From Rhodococcus sp. (in: high G+C Gram-positive bacteria) (GTDB lineage: Bacteria; Actinomycetota; Actinomycetes; Mycobacteriales; Mycobacteriaceae): a DNA stretch of 64,000 bases. A model generated the notes under the pieces. It made no database searches, had not been told where the DNA came from, and saw nothing but the letters and a program-made list of their open reading frames with translations. The stretch is taken from NCBI GenBank assembly GCA_004211695.1, contig SEEV01000035.1, positions 1 to 64,000 on the forward strand, given 5' to 3'. Positions 1 to 7,989 of the stretch are shown piece after piece. The position numbers and the translations under genes were made by a program. How positions within the stretch are numbered: the stretch's first letter is position 1; each line of letters starts with the position of its first letter.

Positions 1-56
1 TCGGGAAACCATTCCCGAAACTCCTGATACGTACGCGGGTAGTCCACGCCACCCAC
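1..56 (-). mobile_element. IS1595-type transposase, 5' end only
   Basis: Read on the minus strand, a frame opens with GTG (47, or 56 in frame) and runs off the left edge of the window. It encodes DYPRTYQEFREWFP, which resembles the start of IS1595-family transposases (typical openings contain YP.TY.EF..WFPD). Only about 18 codons are visible, so the family call rests on this short match. The end of the element would lie between here and the alkB promoter, but I cannot see the second terminal inverted repeat. The element sits beside the rearranged alkB/aroG/ABC region and could have contributed to it. Confidence 0.5.
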
Positions 57-112
57 CGGGCCCTCAGCTGCCAAATCCACTTGACCAGCATAGGTCCACT
101 TAAGCAGATAAG

Positions 113-143
113 CAGTACATACGTTCGAATCTCGAGGTAGTAT
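113..143 (+). promoter_or_regulatory. alkB promoter with SOS-box-like site
   Basis: The right half of the site at 113-128 reads ATACGTTCGA, matching the actinobacterial LexA box (TCGAAC-N4-GTTCGA) in its right arm. The left arm matches in only 3 of 6 positions. A -10 hexamer TAGTAT at 138-143 lies 7 bases before the ATG at 150, so the transcript would be leaderless or nearly so. LexA control of a DNA-repair gene is plausible, but the left arm is weak. Confidence 0.35.
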
Positions 144-149
144 GGCCGC

Positions 150-761
150 ATGACTTCCGCGGATGCGCGGTACGCGCTCCAGGCCTCGCTGTTCGACGAC
201 GCGTCGGGCGGTGTCGAACTGGGCGAACTCGGAGCCACGGTGACTCGCCGCCGGCTGACGGCCGGGGCGTGGGTGGATGTGCGGCCCGCGTGGCTGACCG
301 GGTCCGACGACCTGTTCACCACGCTCGCGGAGACGGTGCCGTGGAACGCGGAGCGGCGCCAGATGTACGACCGGGTGGTGGACGTGCCGCGCCTCGTCCG
401 GTTCTACGGCGAGGGAGAGGCGCTCCCCGACCCGCTACTGTCGGCGGCACGCGACGCCCTGAGCAGGCACTACCGGCCGGAGCTGCGCGAAGACTTCGCG
501 ACGTCGGGTCTGTGCTTCTACCGCGACGGCTCCGACAGCGTCGCCTGGCACGGCGACGACACCGGCCGCAGCCGCACCGAGGACACGATGGTGGCCATCC
601 TCTCGCTCGGCACCGCGCGACCGCTTCTGCTGCGACCGCGCGGCGGCGGGCACTCGATCCGGTACTCGCTCGGCCACGGTGACCTGCTGGTGATGGGTGG
701 TTCCTGCCAGCGCACCTGGGAGCATTGCGTACCGAAGAGCACCCGCCCGCTCGGGGCGCGC
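150..761 (+). pseudogene. alkB: AlkB-type 2OG-Fe(II) dioxygenase, 3' truncated
   Basis: This encodes about 204 residues of an AlkB-family DNA/RNA demethylase, which removes alkyl groups oxidatively using Fe(II) and 2-oxoglutarate. The iron ligands are present: the HxD of AWHGDD near residue 134 and the second His in RTWEHCVPK near residue 191. Family members end shortly after this point with an R-x-S-x-x-F-R segment that binds 2-oxoglutarate. Here similarity stops at LGAR (about 761), and the frame runs on as low-complexity translation antisense to aroG. The gene is therefore fused tail-to-tail to aroG and has lost the last 2-oxoglutarate-binding Arg. Activity is unlikely. An assembly chimera cannot be excluded. 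Confidence 0.75.
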
Positions 762-762
762 C

Positions 763-1649
763 GCGATGTCGTCGAGGACGTCGACCTGCTTCTCGTGGTT
801 CTTGCTGCTGTTGCCGTGGCTCGCGTCGATCACGACCCGCTCCGGCAGACCGGCCTTGCGCAGCCGGGCAACGGTGTCGGCGACGGTCTCGGCATCGTAG
901 TTGGGTCCGTCGCTGCCGCCGCGGAGGATGACGTGGCAGTCGGGGTTGCCGACGGTCCGGATCAACGCGGCCTGCCCGTCGAGGTCGGTCCCGGGGAAGA
1001 CGTGGCTCGCCGCCGCCGCACGGGTGCCGTCGACCGCGACCTGCACGTCACCCTCCGTCGAATTCTTGATTCCGACGGGCATGGACAGGGCACTGCACAG
1101 CTGCCGGTGTACCTGGCTGGCCGCGGTGCGGGCACCGATCGCGCCGTAGGTGACCAGGTCTGCGATGTACTGCGGCATGATCGGGTCGAGGAACTCGCAC
1201 CCGACCGGAAGTCCCAGCGAGGACACGTCGAGCAGCAGCTTGCGACCCATGCGGATGCCGGTGTCGATGTCGAACGTGCCGTCCAGGTGGGGGTCGTTGA
1301 GCAGGCCCTTCCAGCCCAGCGTGGTGCGCGGCTTCTCGAAGTAGACCCGCATGACGATGTGCAGTTCGTCGCGCAGTTCCTCCGCCTTCGCGGCGAGCCG
1401 GCGGGCGTAGTCCATGGCGGCGGCCGGATCGTGCACCGAGCAGGGTCCGACGACGACGAGCAGGCGGTCGTCGTCGCCGTTCAGCACGTTCACCGTGTCG
1501 GCGCGGCCGGAACGAACGGTCGCGGACGCGACGTCGTCGGGGGCATGCTCGGCACGGACCACGGACGGGGCAACCAGTGGGCTGATGCTCACGGTGCGCT
1601 GGTCGTCCAGCCGATCACTGCTGGTAGCGGTGTCGAGAGTGACAGTCAT
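763..1649 (-). pseudogene. aroG: class I DAHP synthase, 3' truncated
   Basis: DAHP synthase condenses erythrose-4-phosphate and PEP in the first step of the shikimate pathway. About 295 residues are intact, with VVGPCSVHD (Cys near residue 70) and DASHGNSSK (metal-binding His near residue 275). Similarity ends after KQVDVLDDIAAR. The family is about 350-360 residues long, and the lost C-terminus carries the remaining metal ligands (Glu302 and Asp326 of E. coli AroG). Downstream, the frame reads antisense to alkB for about 105 codons. The protein should be inactive. The gene keeps its own leader with a candidate attenuator, so a functional regulated gene was broken. Confidence 0.8.
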
Positions 1650-1669
1650 GGGTTCGGGTTCCTGTTCTC

Positions 1670-1780
1670 AGGCCGGCCCTCGAAGACTGTGAAGATTCCC
1701 GCGAGCCGGTCTGTAATCCGGCTCTGGGGTGGAAGAAGTCAGCGCGTGGTTACGCCGACCGGCCCACCCGGGGCCGGCCT
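1670..1780 (-). promoter_or_regulatory. candidate transcription attenuator of aroG
   Basis: In the transcript the segment at 1770-1780 (within the leader peptide) can pair with that at 1670-1680: the arms AGGCCGGCCC and GGGCCGGCCT are complementary over 10 of 11 positions. A separate hairpin at 1703-1724 (GAGCCGG/CCGGCTC, 7 bp, 8-base loop) lies between them. Such mutually exclusive pairings downstream of a short aromatic-rich reading frame are the layout of ribosome-mediated attenuation. No long U-tract follows, so which hairpin acts as terminator is unclear. Confidence 0.45.
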
Positions 1781-1807
1781 GCTAAACCAGAAATATGCGC
1801 GCTGCAT
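1739..1807 (-). CDS. aroG leader peptide (22 aa, Tyr-Phe-Trp-Phe)
   Basis: A 22-codon frame begins with ATG at 1807 and ends with TGA at 1741-1739, 90 bases before aroG. It reads MQRAYFWFSRPAPGG and then a short tail. The run Tyr-Phe-Trp-Phe contains codons for all three aromatic amino acids whose synthesis begins with DAHP synthase. This is what a leader peptide sensing charged aromatic tRNAs would look like. Its ATG lies only 4-6 bases from the junction with the ABC gene, so its promoter and ribosome-binding site have been lost. Function is inferred from position and composition. Confidence 0.6.
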   Translation of the reverse strand: MQRAYFWFSRPAPGGPVGVTTR

Positions 1808-1812
1808 GGCGC

Positions 1813-2601
1813 AAGACCACCACGGTCGACATGGTCCTCGGCCTGTGCCGGCCCACGTCCGGCGAGGTGTCCGTCTTCGGCACCGACCCGCGCACCGCGA
1901 TCGCGAGGGGCCTCGTCTCCGCGGTGATGCAAACCGGCGGTCTGCTGAAGGAGTTGACGGTCGAGGAGACCGTCCGGCTCACGGCCAGCCTGTTCGCCGA
2001 CACGAGGCCCGTGGACGAAGTGCTCACCCGGGCCGGGATCGCGGATCTCGCGAACCGGTTGGTGGGCAAGTGTTCCGGCGGACAGCAGCAGCGACTGCGG
2101 TTCGCGATGGCGCTGCTCTCCGACCCCGAACTGCTGATCCTCGACGAGCCGGCGACGGGCATGGACGTCGAGGGCAGGCGCGACTTCTGGTCGGCGATCC
2201 GTGCCGACGCCGACCGCGGCCGGACCGTCGTCTTCGCGACTCACTATCTCGAGGAGGCCGACGCGTATGCAGACCGGATCGTGTTGGTACGCAAGGGGAA
2301 AGTGGTGGCCGACGGCACCGCGGCCGAGGTGAAGGCGCTGGCCGCGGGGCGCACGGTGCGCGCTCACTTCCCCGGCGCCGACCAGGACCAGTTGTTCGCG
2401 ATTCCCGGTGCCGACAGCATCGAAGTACGGGGCGACAACGTGCTCGTCCACTCGCGGGACACCGACGCCGTCGCGCGTCATCTCCTCACGCAGACGCCCG
2501 CCTGCGACCTGGAAATCATCTCCCGGGGTCTCGAGGACGCGTTCATCGCGCTCACCTCCGACGACTCCGACGACTCCGACACGGAAGGACAGAACGCATG
2601 A
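1813..2601 (+). pseudogene. ABC-2 type exporter ATPase, 5' truncated
   Basis: This is the ATPase of a drug/lipid exporter of the DrrA/NatA kind. It keeps the signature [16 protein letters not shown], Walker B LLILDEPATGMD and the H-loop in FATHYLEEAD. Similarity starts at KTTTVDMVLGLC, so about 40 N-terminal residues including the GPNGAG part of the P-loop are missing. The only nearby start (ATG 1795) adds unrelated residues. Without the P-loop glycines it should not bind ATP. The stop overlaps the permease start (ATGA), the usual operon arrangement. The junction at about 1811 coincides with the end of the aroG leader. Confidence 0.75.
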
Positions 2602-3374
2602 CCACCCTCGCCGCCGACCGCCGCGTTCCCCCGCTCGGCGGCCTCAACACGACCCTCCTCGGGCTGGAAGTACTTCGGCTGCTGCGCAATCGGCGCACGA
2701 TGATCATCACGCTGGTGATGCCCGTCGTCTTCTTCCTCATCTTCGGCCTGAACCCCGACTACGCCGGTGAGAGCGCGGGCAACGGAAACGTGTCGGCGTA
2801 CGTGATGATCAGCATGGCGCTGTACGGCGCGATGATCGCCACCACCAGCGGCGGCGCAATGGTGTCGGTGGAACGAGCGTCGGGCTGGAGCCGGCAACTG
2901 CGGCTCACGCCGCTGTCCCCCGGGGTCTACATCTTCGTCAAAGTGCTCGTCGCGATGATGCTGGGGCTGCTCGCCGTCGGCGTCGTGTACACCGTCGGCG
3001 CATTCACATCCGTCCATGTGGACACCTCCCTGTGGTTCACGACGGCCCTGATCACCTGGCTGGGTTCCGCGGTCTTCGCGGCCTTCGGCCTCTTCATGGG
3101 CTACCTGTTGCCGAGCGAGAACGTCATGCAGATCCTCGGCCCGGGCCTCGCGGTGCTCGGCTTCGCGGGCGGCCTGTTCATGCCGCTGCAGGACGGCTCG
3201 GTGTGGGCGTCGATCGCGCAGTTCATGCCGACCTACGGGCTCAGCCAGTTGGTGCACGCGCCGCTCACCGGCGACGCGATGCAGTGGGCGTGGCTGATCA
3301 ACGTCGCGGTGTGGCTGGTGATCTTCGTCGGCGGCGCGGCGTGGCGGTTCCAGCGCGACACCGAGCGAGTGTGA
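2598..3374 (+). CDS. ABC-2 type exporter permease
   Basis: This 258-residue inner-membrane protein pairs with the preceding ATPase. After a cytoplasmic N-terminus it has the ABC-2 pattern: a first membrane span at LVMPVVFFLIFG, a soluble stretch, the GWSRQLRLTPLSP coupling region, then about five hydrophobic segments to the end. It starts at ATG 2598, overlapping the ATPase stop by 4 bases. The two-component system follows 10 bases after its stop, as in DesKR/BceRS-like exporter operons that respond to membrane or antibiotic stress. The exported substrate cannot be deduced. With the partner ATPase broken, the exporter is probably not functional as encoded. Confidence 0.85.
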   Translation: MTTLAADRRVPPLGGLNTTLLGLEVLRLLRNRRTMIITLVMPVVFFLIFGLNPDYAGESAGNGNVSAYVMISMALYGAMIATTSGGAMVSVERASGWSRQLRLTPLSPGVYIFVKVLVAMMLGLLAVGVVYTVGAFTSVHVDTSLWFTTALITWLGSAVFAAFGLFMGYLLPSENVMQILGPGLAVLGFAGGLFMPLQDGSVWASIAQFMPTYGLSQLVHAPLTGDAMQWAWLINVAVWLVIFVGGAAWRFQRDTERV

Positions 3375-3384
3375 CGGCGGTATC

Positions 3385-4509
3385 GTGACTTCCGTGACCA
3401 ACCCCGACGGCCCCGTCGTGACCAGACGATGGGGCCGCTTCGGCTTCCTGTTCGCCGCCGCGTGGACGGTGTTCCTGGCCCAGCCGTTCCTGGACGGCTG
3501 GGCCGATCACGATCACGTCCGCGGCTGGATCGCGATGGCCGCCACCCTCACCTTCGCGGTCACCTACCTCGGGATGTTCCGGTGGTCGCATACCTGGCGG
3601 GCGCACAACGAGTTTCGGCCGCCGCTGAACCAGGCGATCCCGCTCATGGTGGCCCTGTTCGCGCTCGCGGCCGTCATGGTGGTGGCCGTCGGATCGTCGG
3701 GACTGTCGGCCGCCGTGTTCCTCGCGGTCTCCGCGATCATGCTGCTCCCCGCATGGCTCGGCGGACTCACCGCATTGAGTGTCGCGGCCCTGGTCGAGGT
3801 GATCTCGTCGGTCATGGACTGGGGGTCGGGCACCGGACTGTCGCTGGGCGTGTGCGCGGCGGCATTCGCGATGTTCGGGGTGACCAAGCTGATCAACCGC
3901 AACATCGAACTGGTCCGGGAGCGGGAGGAGAGCGAACGCCTCGCCGTGCAGGAGGAACGCACCCGGATGGCCCGCGACCTCCACGACATCCTCGGCCATT
4001 CCCTCACCGTCATCACCGTCAAGGCCGAACTCGTGGGCCGTCTACTCGACCTCGACCTCGACCGCGCCCGTACGGAAGTCGCCGACCTGGAACGCCTTTC
4101 CCGCGACGCCCTCGCGGACGTCCGGCAGGCGGTGCAGGGCATCCGGGGGCTGTCGCTCCCGATGGAGATCGCCAGGGCCGCGGAAGCGTTGCGGTCCGCG
4201 GGAATCGAGGCCGACATGCCCAACAGCACCGAGTCGGTGCCGACCGGCCTGCGCGAGTTGTTCGCGTGGACGGTGCGAGAAGGCGTCACCAACGTCGTCC
4301 GGCACAGCGGGGCGACACGCTGCTCGGTGACGGTCGGCGAACACGAGGTCACCATCGTCGACGACGGCTCGGGCTGCAGTGAATCCGCGCACGGGAACGG
4401 GTTGGTGGGCCTGCGGGAACGCGCGGCCGCCGCCGGAGCGCGCGTCGTCATCACGCATCCACAGCCCGGCGGATTCTCGTTGCAGGTGCTGAGAGAAGAG
4501 GTCTCGTGA
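3385..4509 (+). CDS. NarL/DesK-type sensor histidine kinase
   Basis: This is a 374-residue membrane kinase. It has about five hydrophobic segments in residues 14-165, then a HisKA_3 dimerisation helix with EERTRMARDLHDILGHS (phospho-accepting His200). A HATPase_c domain follows with REGVTNVVRHSG (N box) and DDGSG...GNGLVGLRER (G boxes). The short extracytoplasmic loops suggest sensing within the membrane, as in DesK. GTG 3385 was taken as start; GTG 3394 is an alternative. The stop overlaps the start of the response regulator, so the pair is translationally coupled and lies in one operon with the ABC-2 genes. Confidence 0.9.
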   Translation: MTSVTNPDGPVVTRRWGRFGFLFAAAWTVFLAQPFLDGWADHDHVRGWIAMAATLTFAVTYLGMFRWSHTWRAHNEFRPPLNQAIPLMVALFALAAVMVVAVGSSGLSAAVFLAVSAIMLLPAWLGGLTALSVAALVEVISSVMDWGSGTGLSLGVCAAAFAMFGVTKLINRNIELVREREESERLAVQEERTRMARDLHDILGHSLTVITVKAELVGRLLDLDLDRARTEVADLERLSRDALADVRQAVQGIRGLSLPMEIARAAEALRSAGIEADMPNSTESVPTGLRELFAWTVREGVTNVVRHSGATRCSVTVGEHEVTIVDDGSGCSESAHGNGLVGLRERAAAAGARVVITHPQPGGFSLQVLREEVS

Positions 4510-5114
4510 CGATCCGGTTGCTGCTCGCCGACGACCAGGCCCTCGTCCGCGGCGCCCTCGCGGCACTGCTCGACCTCGAACCGGATCTGACGGTCGTCGC
4601 GGAGGTCGGGCGCGGCGACGAGGTGGTCGCGGCGGCGCGCGAGCACTCCCCCGACGTCGCACTCCTCGACGTCGAAATGCCCGGGCTGGACGGAATCGCC
4701 GCGGCGGCGGCCTTGCGCGCCGCGGTGCCGCAGACCCGGGTCCTGATCGTCACGACGTTCGGTCGTCCCGGCTATCTCCGCAAGGCGTTGCAGGCGGGGG
4801 CGTCGGGATTCGTCGTGAAGGACACCCCGGCCCGGCAACTCGCCGACGCTGTCCGGCGCGTCCATGCCGGTCTGCGCGTCGTCGACCCGACGCTGGCCGC
4901 CGACAGCCTCGTCAGCGGGGAGTCGCCGCTCACCGACCGCGAAACCGACGTCCTGCGCGCGGCACGAGACGGTGCCCCCGTCGCGTCGATCGCCGCGGGA
5001 CTCTTTCTGTCCGCCGGCACGGTGCGCAATCATCTCTCCTCGGCGATCGGCAAGACCGGCGCCAGCACCCGCGCCGAGGCCGTCCGCGTCGCGGAGTCGA
5101 ACGGCTGGCTGTAG
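4506..5114 (+). CDS. NarL/DesR-type response regulator
   Basis: This 202-residue regulator partners the adjacent kinase. The receiver domain (residues 1-120) has the acidic pocket ADD (8-10), phospho-acceptor Asp55 in LLDVEMPG and Lys near 104 in VVKDTP. The LuxR-type helix-turn-helix (about 138-200) contains LTDRETDVLRAA and SAGTVRNHLSSAIGKTG. It starts at GTG 4506, overlapping the kinase stop. It probably activates its own ABC exporter operon. A hairpin of the GTGAGTGGTTGACGAG family lies immediately downstream. Confidence 0.92.
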   Translation: MTIRLLLADDQALVRGALAALLDLEPDLTVVAEVGRGDEVVAAAREHSPDVALLDVEMPGLDGIAAAAALRAAVPQTRVLIVTTFGRPGYLRKALQAGASGFVVKDTPARQLADAVRRVHAGLRVVDPTLAADSLVSGESPLTDRETDVLRAARDGAPVASIAAGLFLSAGTVRNHLSSAIGKTGASTRAEAVRVAESNGWL

Positions 5115-5180
5115 GCCCTCCGGGCTCGTGAGTGGTTGACGAGTCCAGGGACCCCTTAACCACGCACGGGCCGGAGGCCT
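5113..5180. repeat. GTGAGTG palindromic repeat, copy 1 (terminator-like)
   Basis: This is an imperfect inverted repeat immediately after the response regulator stop. The left arm includes GTGAGTGGTTGACGAGTCC and the right arm GGACCCCTTAACCACGCAC, flanked by further complementary bases (AGGCC...GGCCT). It shares its core with the perfect copy at 7847-7892. It could terminate the two-component operon. Confidence 0.6.
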
Positions 5181-5254
5181 ATGCTGGCCTGTGCAGCTGG
5201 TTCGCCCGGCCAGGTCGTGAGGAGCCCCGAAGACCGGACCGGGCGTCGAAGCAC

Positions 5255-5430
5255 GCCGCACCCTTCTGGGTTCGGGGTGTGAGAGGGAACCCGGTGAGAA
5301 TCCGGGACTGTCCCGCAGCGGTGAGTGGGAACGACCGCCGTCATCATGCACTGGGCACCAGCCTGGGAAGCGACGGCCACTAGGTCCGGTGGATTGCGCC
5401 GGGTGCCCGCGAGTCCGAAGACCTGCCGAC
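5255..5430 (+). ncRNA. cobalamin (AdoCbl) riboswitch of metE
   Basis: The segment carries the conserved cobalamin-riboswitch blocks in order: GAGAGGGAACCCGGTGAGAA, then GGACTGTCCCGCAGCGGTGA, the GCACTGG...CCTGGGAAGCGACGGCC stretch, and the terminal AGTCCGAAGACCTGCC. A small GC hairpin (CGGGCAC/GTGCCCG, about 5436-5451) follows before metE. In actinobacteria this element represses the B12-independent methionine synthase when B12 is available, and the location here fits exactly. The outer boundaries are approximate. Confidence 0.92.
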
Positions 5431-5572
5431 TGTGTCGGGCACGCCGTGCCCGTCGGTCCACCGCCTCGGGGAATGGGCGTGTAGATCTCCACGTGCCGTG
5501 GGCTGCCCTGCGGCCGAGAGGTGTACCCGTTTGCCGGTGGTGGCCCTCCACGCAACAGCACATGGAGACACC

Positions 5573-7834
5573 GTGACTGCTATTTTCACCGCGACCGTAC
5601 TGGGCTCACCTCGTATCGGTCCGAATCGCGAACTCAAGAAGGCCGTCGAGGCCTACTGGTCGGGCCGGCTCGACCGCAGCCGACTCGACAGCGTCGGCGC
5701 CGAACTGCGACGGCAGACCTGGACGGCTCTGCGGGACGCCGGCCTCGACTCGATTCCCGTGGGCACGTTCTCGTATTACGACCACGTCCTCGACACCGCG
5801 GCCATGCTCGGCGCCCTGCCCGACCGCGTGGCCGGCATCGAGAACGAACTCGACCGGTATTTCGCCTCGGCCCGCGGCACCGACACCGTCGCACCGCTCG
5901 AGATGACCAAGTGGTTCGACACGAACTACCACTATCTGGTGCCGGAGATCTCGCCGTCGACGACGTTCGCCCTGGACCCGTCGAAGATCCTCGCCGAACT
6001 GGACGAGGCTCTTGCCCTGGGCATTCCGGCCCGACCCGTCGTGGTGGGTCCGGTCACGTTCCTGCTGCTGTCGAAGGCGGTCGGCTCGGACGCACCCCTT
6101 CTCGACCGCCTCGACGAACTGCTCCCGCTGTATGCGGATCTGCTCGGCAGGCTCGCCGCCGCCGGCGCCGACTGGGTGCAGATCGACGAGCCCGCGCTGG
6201 TCTCCGATCGCACACCCGAGGAAATCGAGGCAGCCACGCGGGCTTACGACGCGCTGTCCGCGGCCCCGTCACGTCCGGCGATCCTCGTCGCGTCCTACTT
6301 CGGGAGCCTGGGCGACGCGCTTCCCGCGCTCGCCTCGACCGGCGTCGAGGGACTGTCCGTCGACGTGGTGGCCGGATCCGATTCGCTCGCTTCGGTTCCC
6401 GAGCTGACCCGCAAGCACGTCGTCGCCGGCGTCGTCGACGGACGCAACATCTGGCGCACCGACCTGGATGCGGCGCTGGCCTCGCTCGGCACCCTCCTGG
6501 GAAGCGCCGGTTCGCTCGCCGTCTCCACGTCGTGCTCGCTGTTGCACGTCCCGTACACGCTCGACGCGGAAACCGGGCTCGACAAGGCGCTGCGGTCGTG
6601 GCTGGCGTTCGGCACCGAAAAGGTGCGCGAGGTCGTCACTCTCGGCACGGCACTGACCAGCGGCCGGGAGTCCGTCGAGGACGACTTCGCGCTCGCCCGG
6701 GCGGCGGCGTCCACCCGCAGGACCGACCCGCGACTGCGCGATGCAACCGTTCGCGCCCGGCTGGACGTGCTCACCGCGTCCGACCCGGGACGCAGCCCCG
6801 CGGCGCAGCGGCGGGACGCCCAGTCGGCGTTGGAACTGCCGCCGCTGCCGACCACGACCATCGGTTCCTACCCGCAGACCACGCAGATCCGCGTCGCCCG
6901 CGCGGCACTGCGCAAGGGTGAGATCGGTGAGGCCGAGTACCTGGACCGGATGCGTGCCGAGATCGCCGATATCGTTGCGCTGCAGGAGAAGCTGGACCTC
7001 GACGTCCTGGTCCACGGCGAGCCGGAACGCAACGACATGGTGCAGTACTTCGCCGAACAGCTCGACGGGTTCTTCGCGACGGACAACGGCTGGGTGCAGT
7101 CGTACGGCTCCCGGTGCGTGCGTCCGCCGATCCTGTACGGCGACGTGCGACGGCCGAACCCGATGACCGTCGACTGGATCACGTACGCGCAGTCGCTCAC
7201 CGGGCGCCCGGTCAAGGGAATGCTCACCGGTCCGGTGACGATCCTGGCGTGGTCGTTCGTGCGCGACGACCAGCCGCTGGCCGACTCCGCCAACCAGGTG
7301 TCGCTGGCCATCCGGGACGAAACGGTGGACCTGCAGGGCGCGGGCATCCGGATCGTGCAGGTGGACGAGCCGGCGCTGCGCGAACTGCTGCCGCTGCGGG
7401 CGGCGGATCAGCCCGCGTACCTCGACTGGTCGGTCGGCGCGTTCCGGCTCGCGACGTCGGGGGTCGCGGACTCGACACAGATCCACACCCACCTCTGCTA
7501 CTCGGAGTTCGGTGAGGTCATCGAGGCCATCGCGAGGCTCGATGCCGACGTGACGTCCATCGAGGCGGCCCGCTCGCACATGGAGGTGCTCGGCGACCTC
7601 AATGCCGTCGGCTTCGACCTCGGCGTCGGCCCGGGTGTGTACGACATCCATTCGCCGCGGGTGCCCAGCGTCGGGGAGATCGCCGCGTCACTGCGGGAGG
7701 CACTGAAGGCGGTGCCGGTCGAACGACTGTGGGTCAACCCCGACTGCGGCCTGAAGACCCGCGGTAAGGCAGAGGTCGAGGCATCGCTGCGCAACCTCGT
7801 CGAGGCTGCTCGGCAGGTGCGCGCCGAACTGTAG
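5573..7834 (+). CDS. metE: cobalamin-independent methionine synthase
   Basis: MetE (753 residues, full length) transfers the methyl group from 5-methyltetrahydropteroyl-triglutamate to homocysteine. The N-terminal barrel occupies about residues 1-350, the catalytic C-terminal barrel 420-750. The zinc ligands are visible in [10 protein letters not shown] (His and Cys near 640), SIEAARSH and [10 protein letters not shown] (Cys near 725). GTG 5573 is preceded by GGAG and gives [20 protein letters not shown], the normal family start. The upstream cobalamin riboswitch implies it is off when B12 feeds a MetH-type enzyme. A perfect hairpin of the GTGAGTG family follows the stop. Confidence 0.97.
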   Translation: MTAIFTATVLGSPRIGPNRELKKAVEAYWSGRLDRSRLDSVGAELRRQTWTALRDAGLDSIPVGTFSYYDHVLDTAAMLGALPDRVAGIENELDRYFASARGTDTVAPLEMTKWFDTNYHYLVPEISPSTTFALDPSKILAELDEALALGIPARPVVVGPVTFLLLSKAVGSDAPLLDRLDELLPLYADLLGRLAAAGADWVQIDEPALVSDRTPEEIEAATRAYDALSAAPSRPAILVASYFGSLGDALPALASTGVEGLSVDVVAGSDSLASVPELTRKHVVAGVVDGRNIWRTDLDAALASLGTLLGSAGSLAVSTSCSLLHVPYTLDAETGLDKALRSWLAFGTEKVREVVTLGTALTSGRESVEDDFALARAAASTRRTDPRLRDATVRARLDVLTASDPGRSPAAQRRDAQSALELPPLPTTTIGSYPQTTQIRVARAALRKGEIGEAEYLDRMRAEIADIVALQEKLDLDVLVHGEPERNDMVQYFAEQLDGFFATDNGWVQSYGSRCVRPPILYGDVRRPNPMTVDWITYAQSLTGRPVKGMLTGPVTILAWSFVRDDQPLADSANQVSLAIRDETVDLQGAGIRIVQVDEPALRELLPLRAADQPAYLDWSVGAFRLATSGVADSTQIHTHLCYSEFGEVIEAIARLDADVTSIEAARSHMEVLGDLNAVGFDLGVGPGVYDIHSPRVPSVGEIAASLREALKAVPVERLWVNPDCGLKTRGKAEVEASLRNLVEAARQVRAEL

Positions 7835-7846
7835 GCGGCTCCGCCG

Positions 7847-7892
7847 CCTGTGAGTGGTTGACGAGTGTCTGGACTCGTCAACCACTCACAGG
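7847..7892. repeat. GTGAGTG palindromic repeat, copy 2 (perfect, metE terminator)
   Basis: This is a perfect 20-bp inverted repeat with a 6-base loop: arms CCTGTGAGTGGTTGACGAGT and its complement, loop GTCTGG. It lies 12 bases past the metE stop and before the promoter of the next operon. It has the strength of a terminator but no T-tract, and its core sequence recurs elsewhere in the window. Confidence 0.8.
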
Positions 7893-7905
7893 CGCGTCAG
7901 CGCCA

Positions 7906-7961
7906 TTGCTTATATCGTGAGTGTGTGCTCATAATATGGGTGTACCTGTGACAGCAGTCAC
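7906..7961 (+). promoter_or_regulatory. promoter and candidate IclR operator of the hydroxy-acid operon
   Basis: A sigma70-like pair TTGCTT (7906-7911) and CATAAT (7930-7935) with an 18-base spacer stands in an unusually AT-rich stretch. Just downstream is the inverted repeat GTGACAGCAGTCAC (7948-7961), placed to act as an operator near the transcription start. The convergent IclR gene at the far end of the operon is the obvious candidate regulator. This is positional inference. Confidence 0.5.
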
Positions 7962-7989
7962 TGCCCGCCTTCTCGATAAGGACGCGCAC

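Noticed and set aside
150-3374. A single open frame of 1074 codons from alkB through the ABC permease
   Set aside because: Its parts are AlkB, antisense aroG, out-of-frame ATPase and the real permease. It is open only because the DNA is GC-rich and two genes were joined; it is not a multidomain protein.
3564-5561. A 665-codon open frame on the minus strand under the kinase, regulator and riboswitch
   Set aside because: It is antisense to two clearly real genes and a riboswitch, with Arg/Ser/Pro-rich composition and no recognisable domain.
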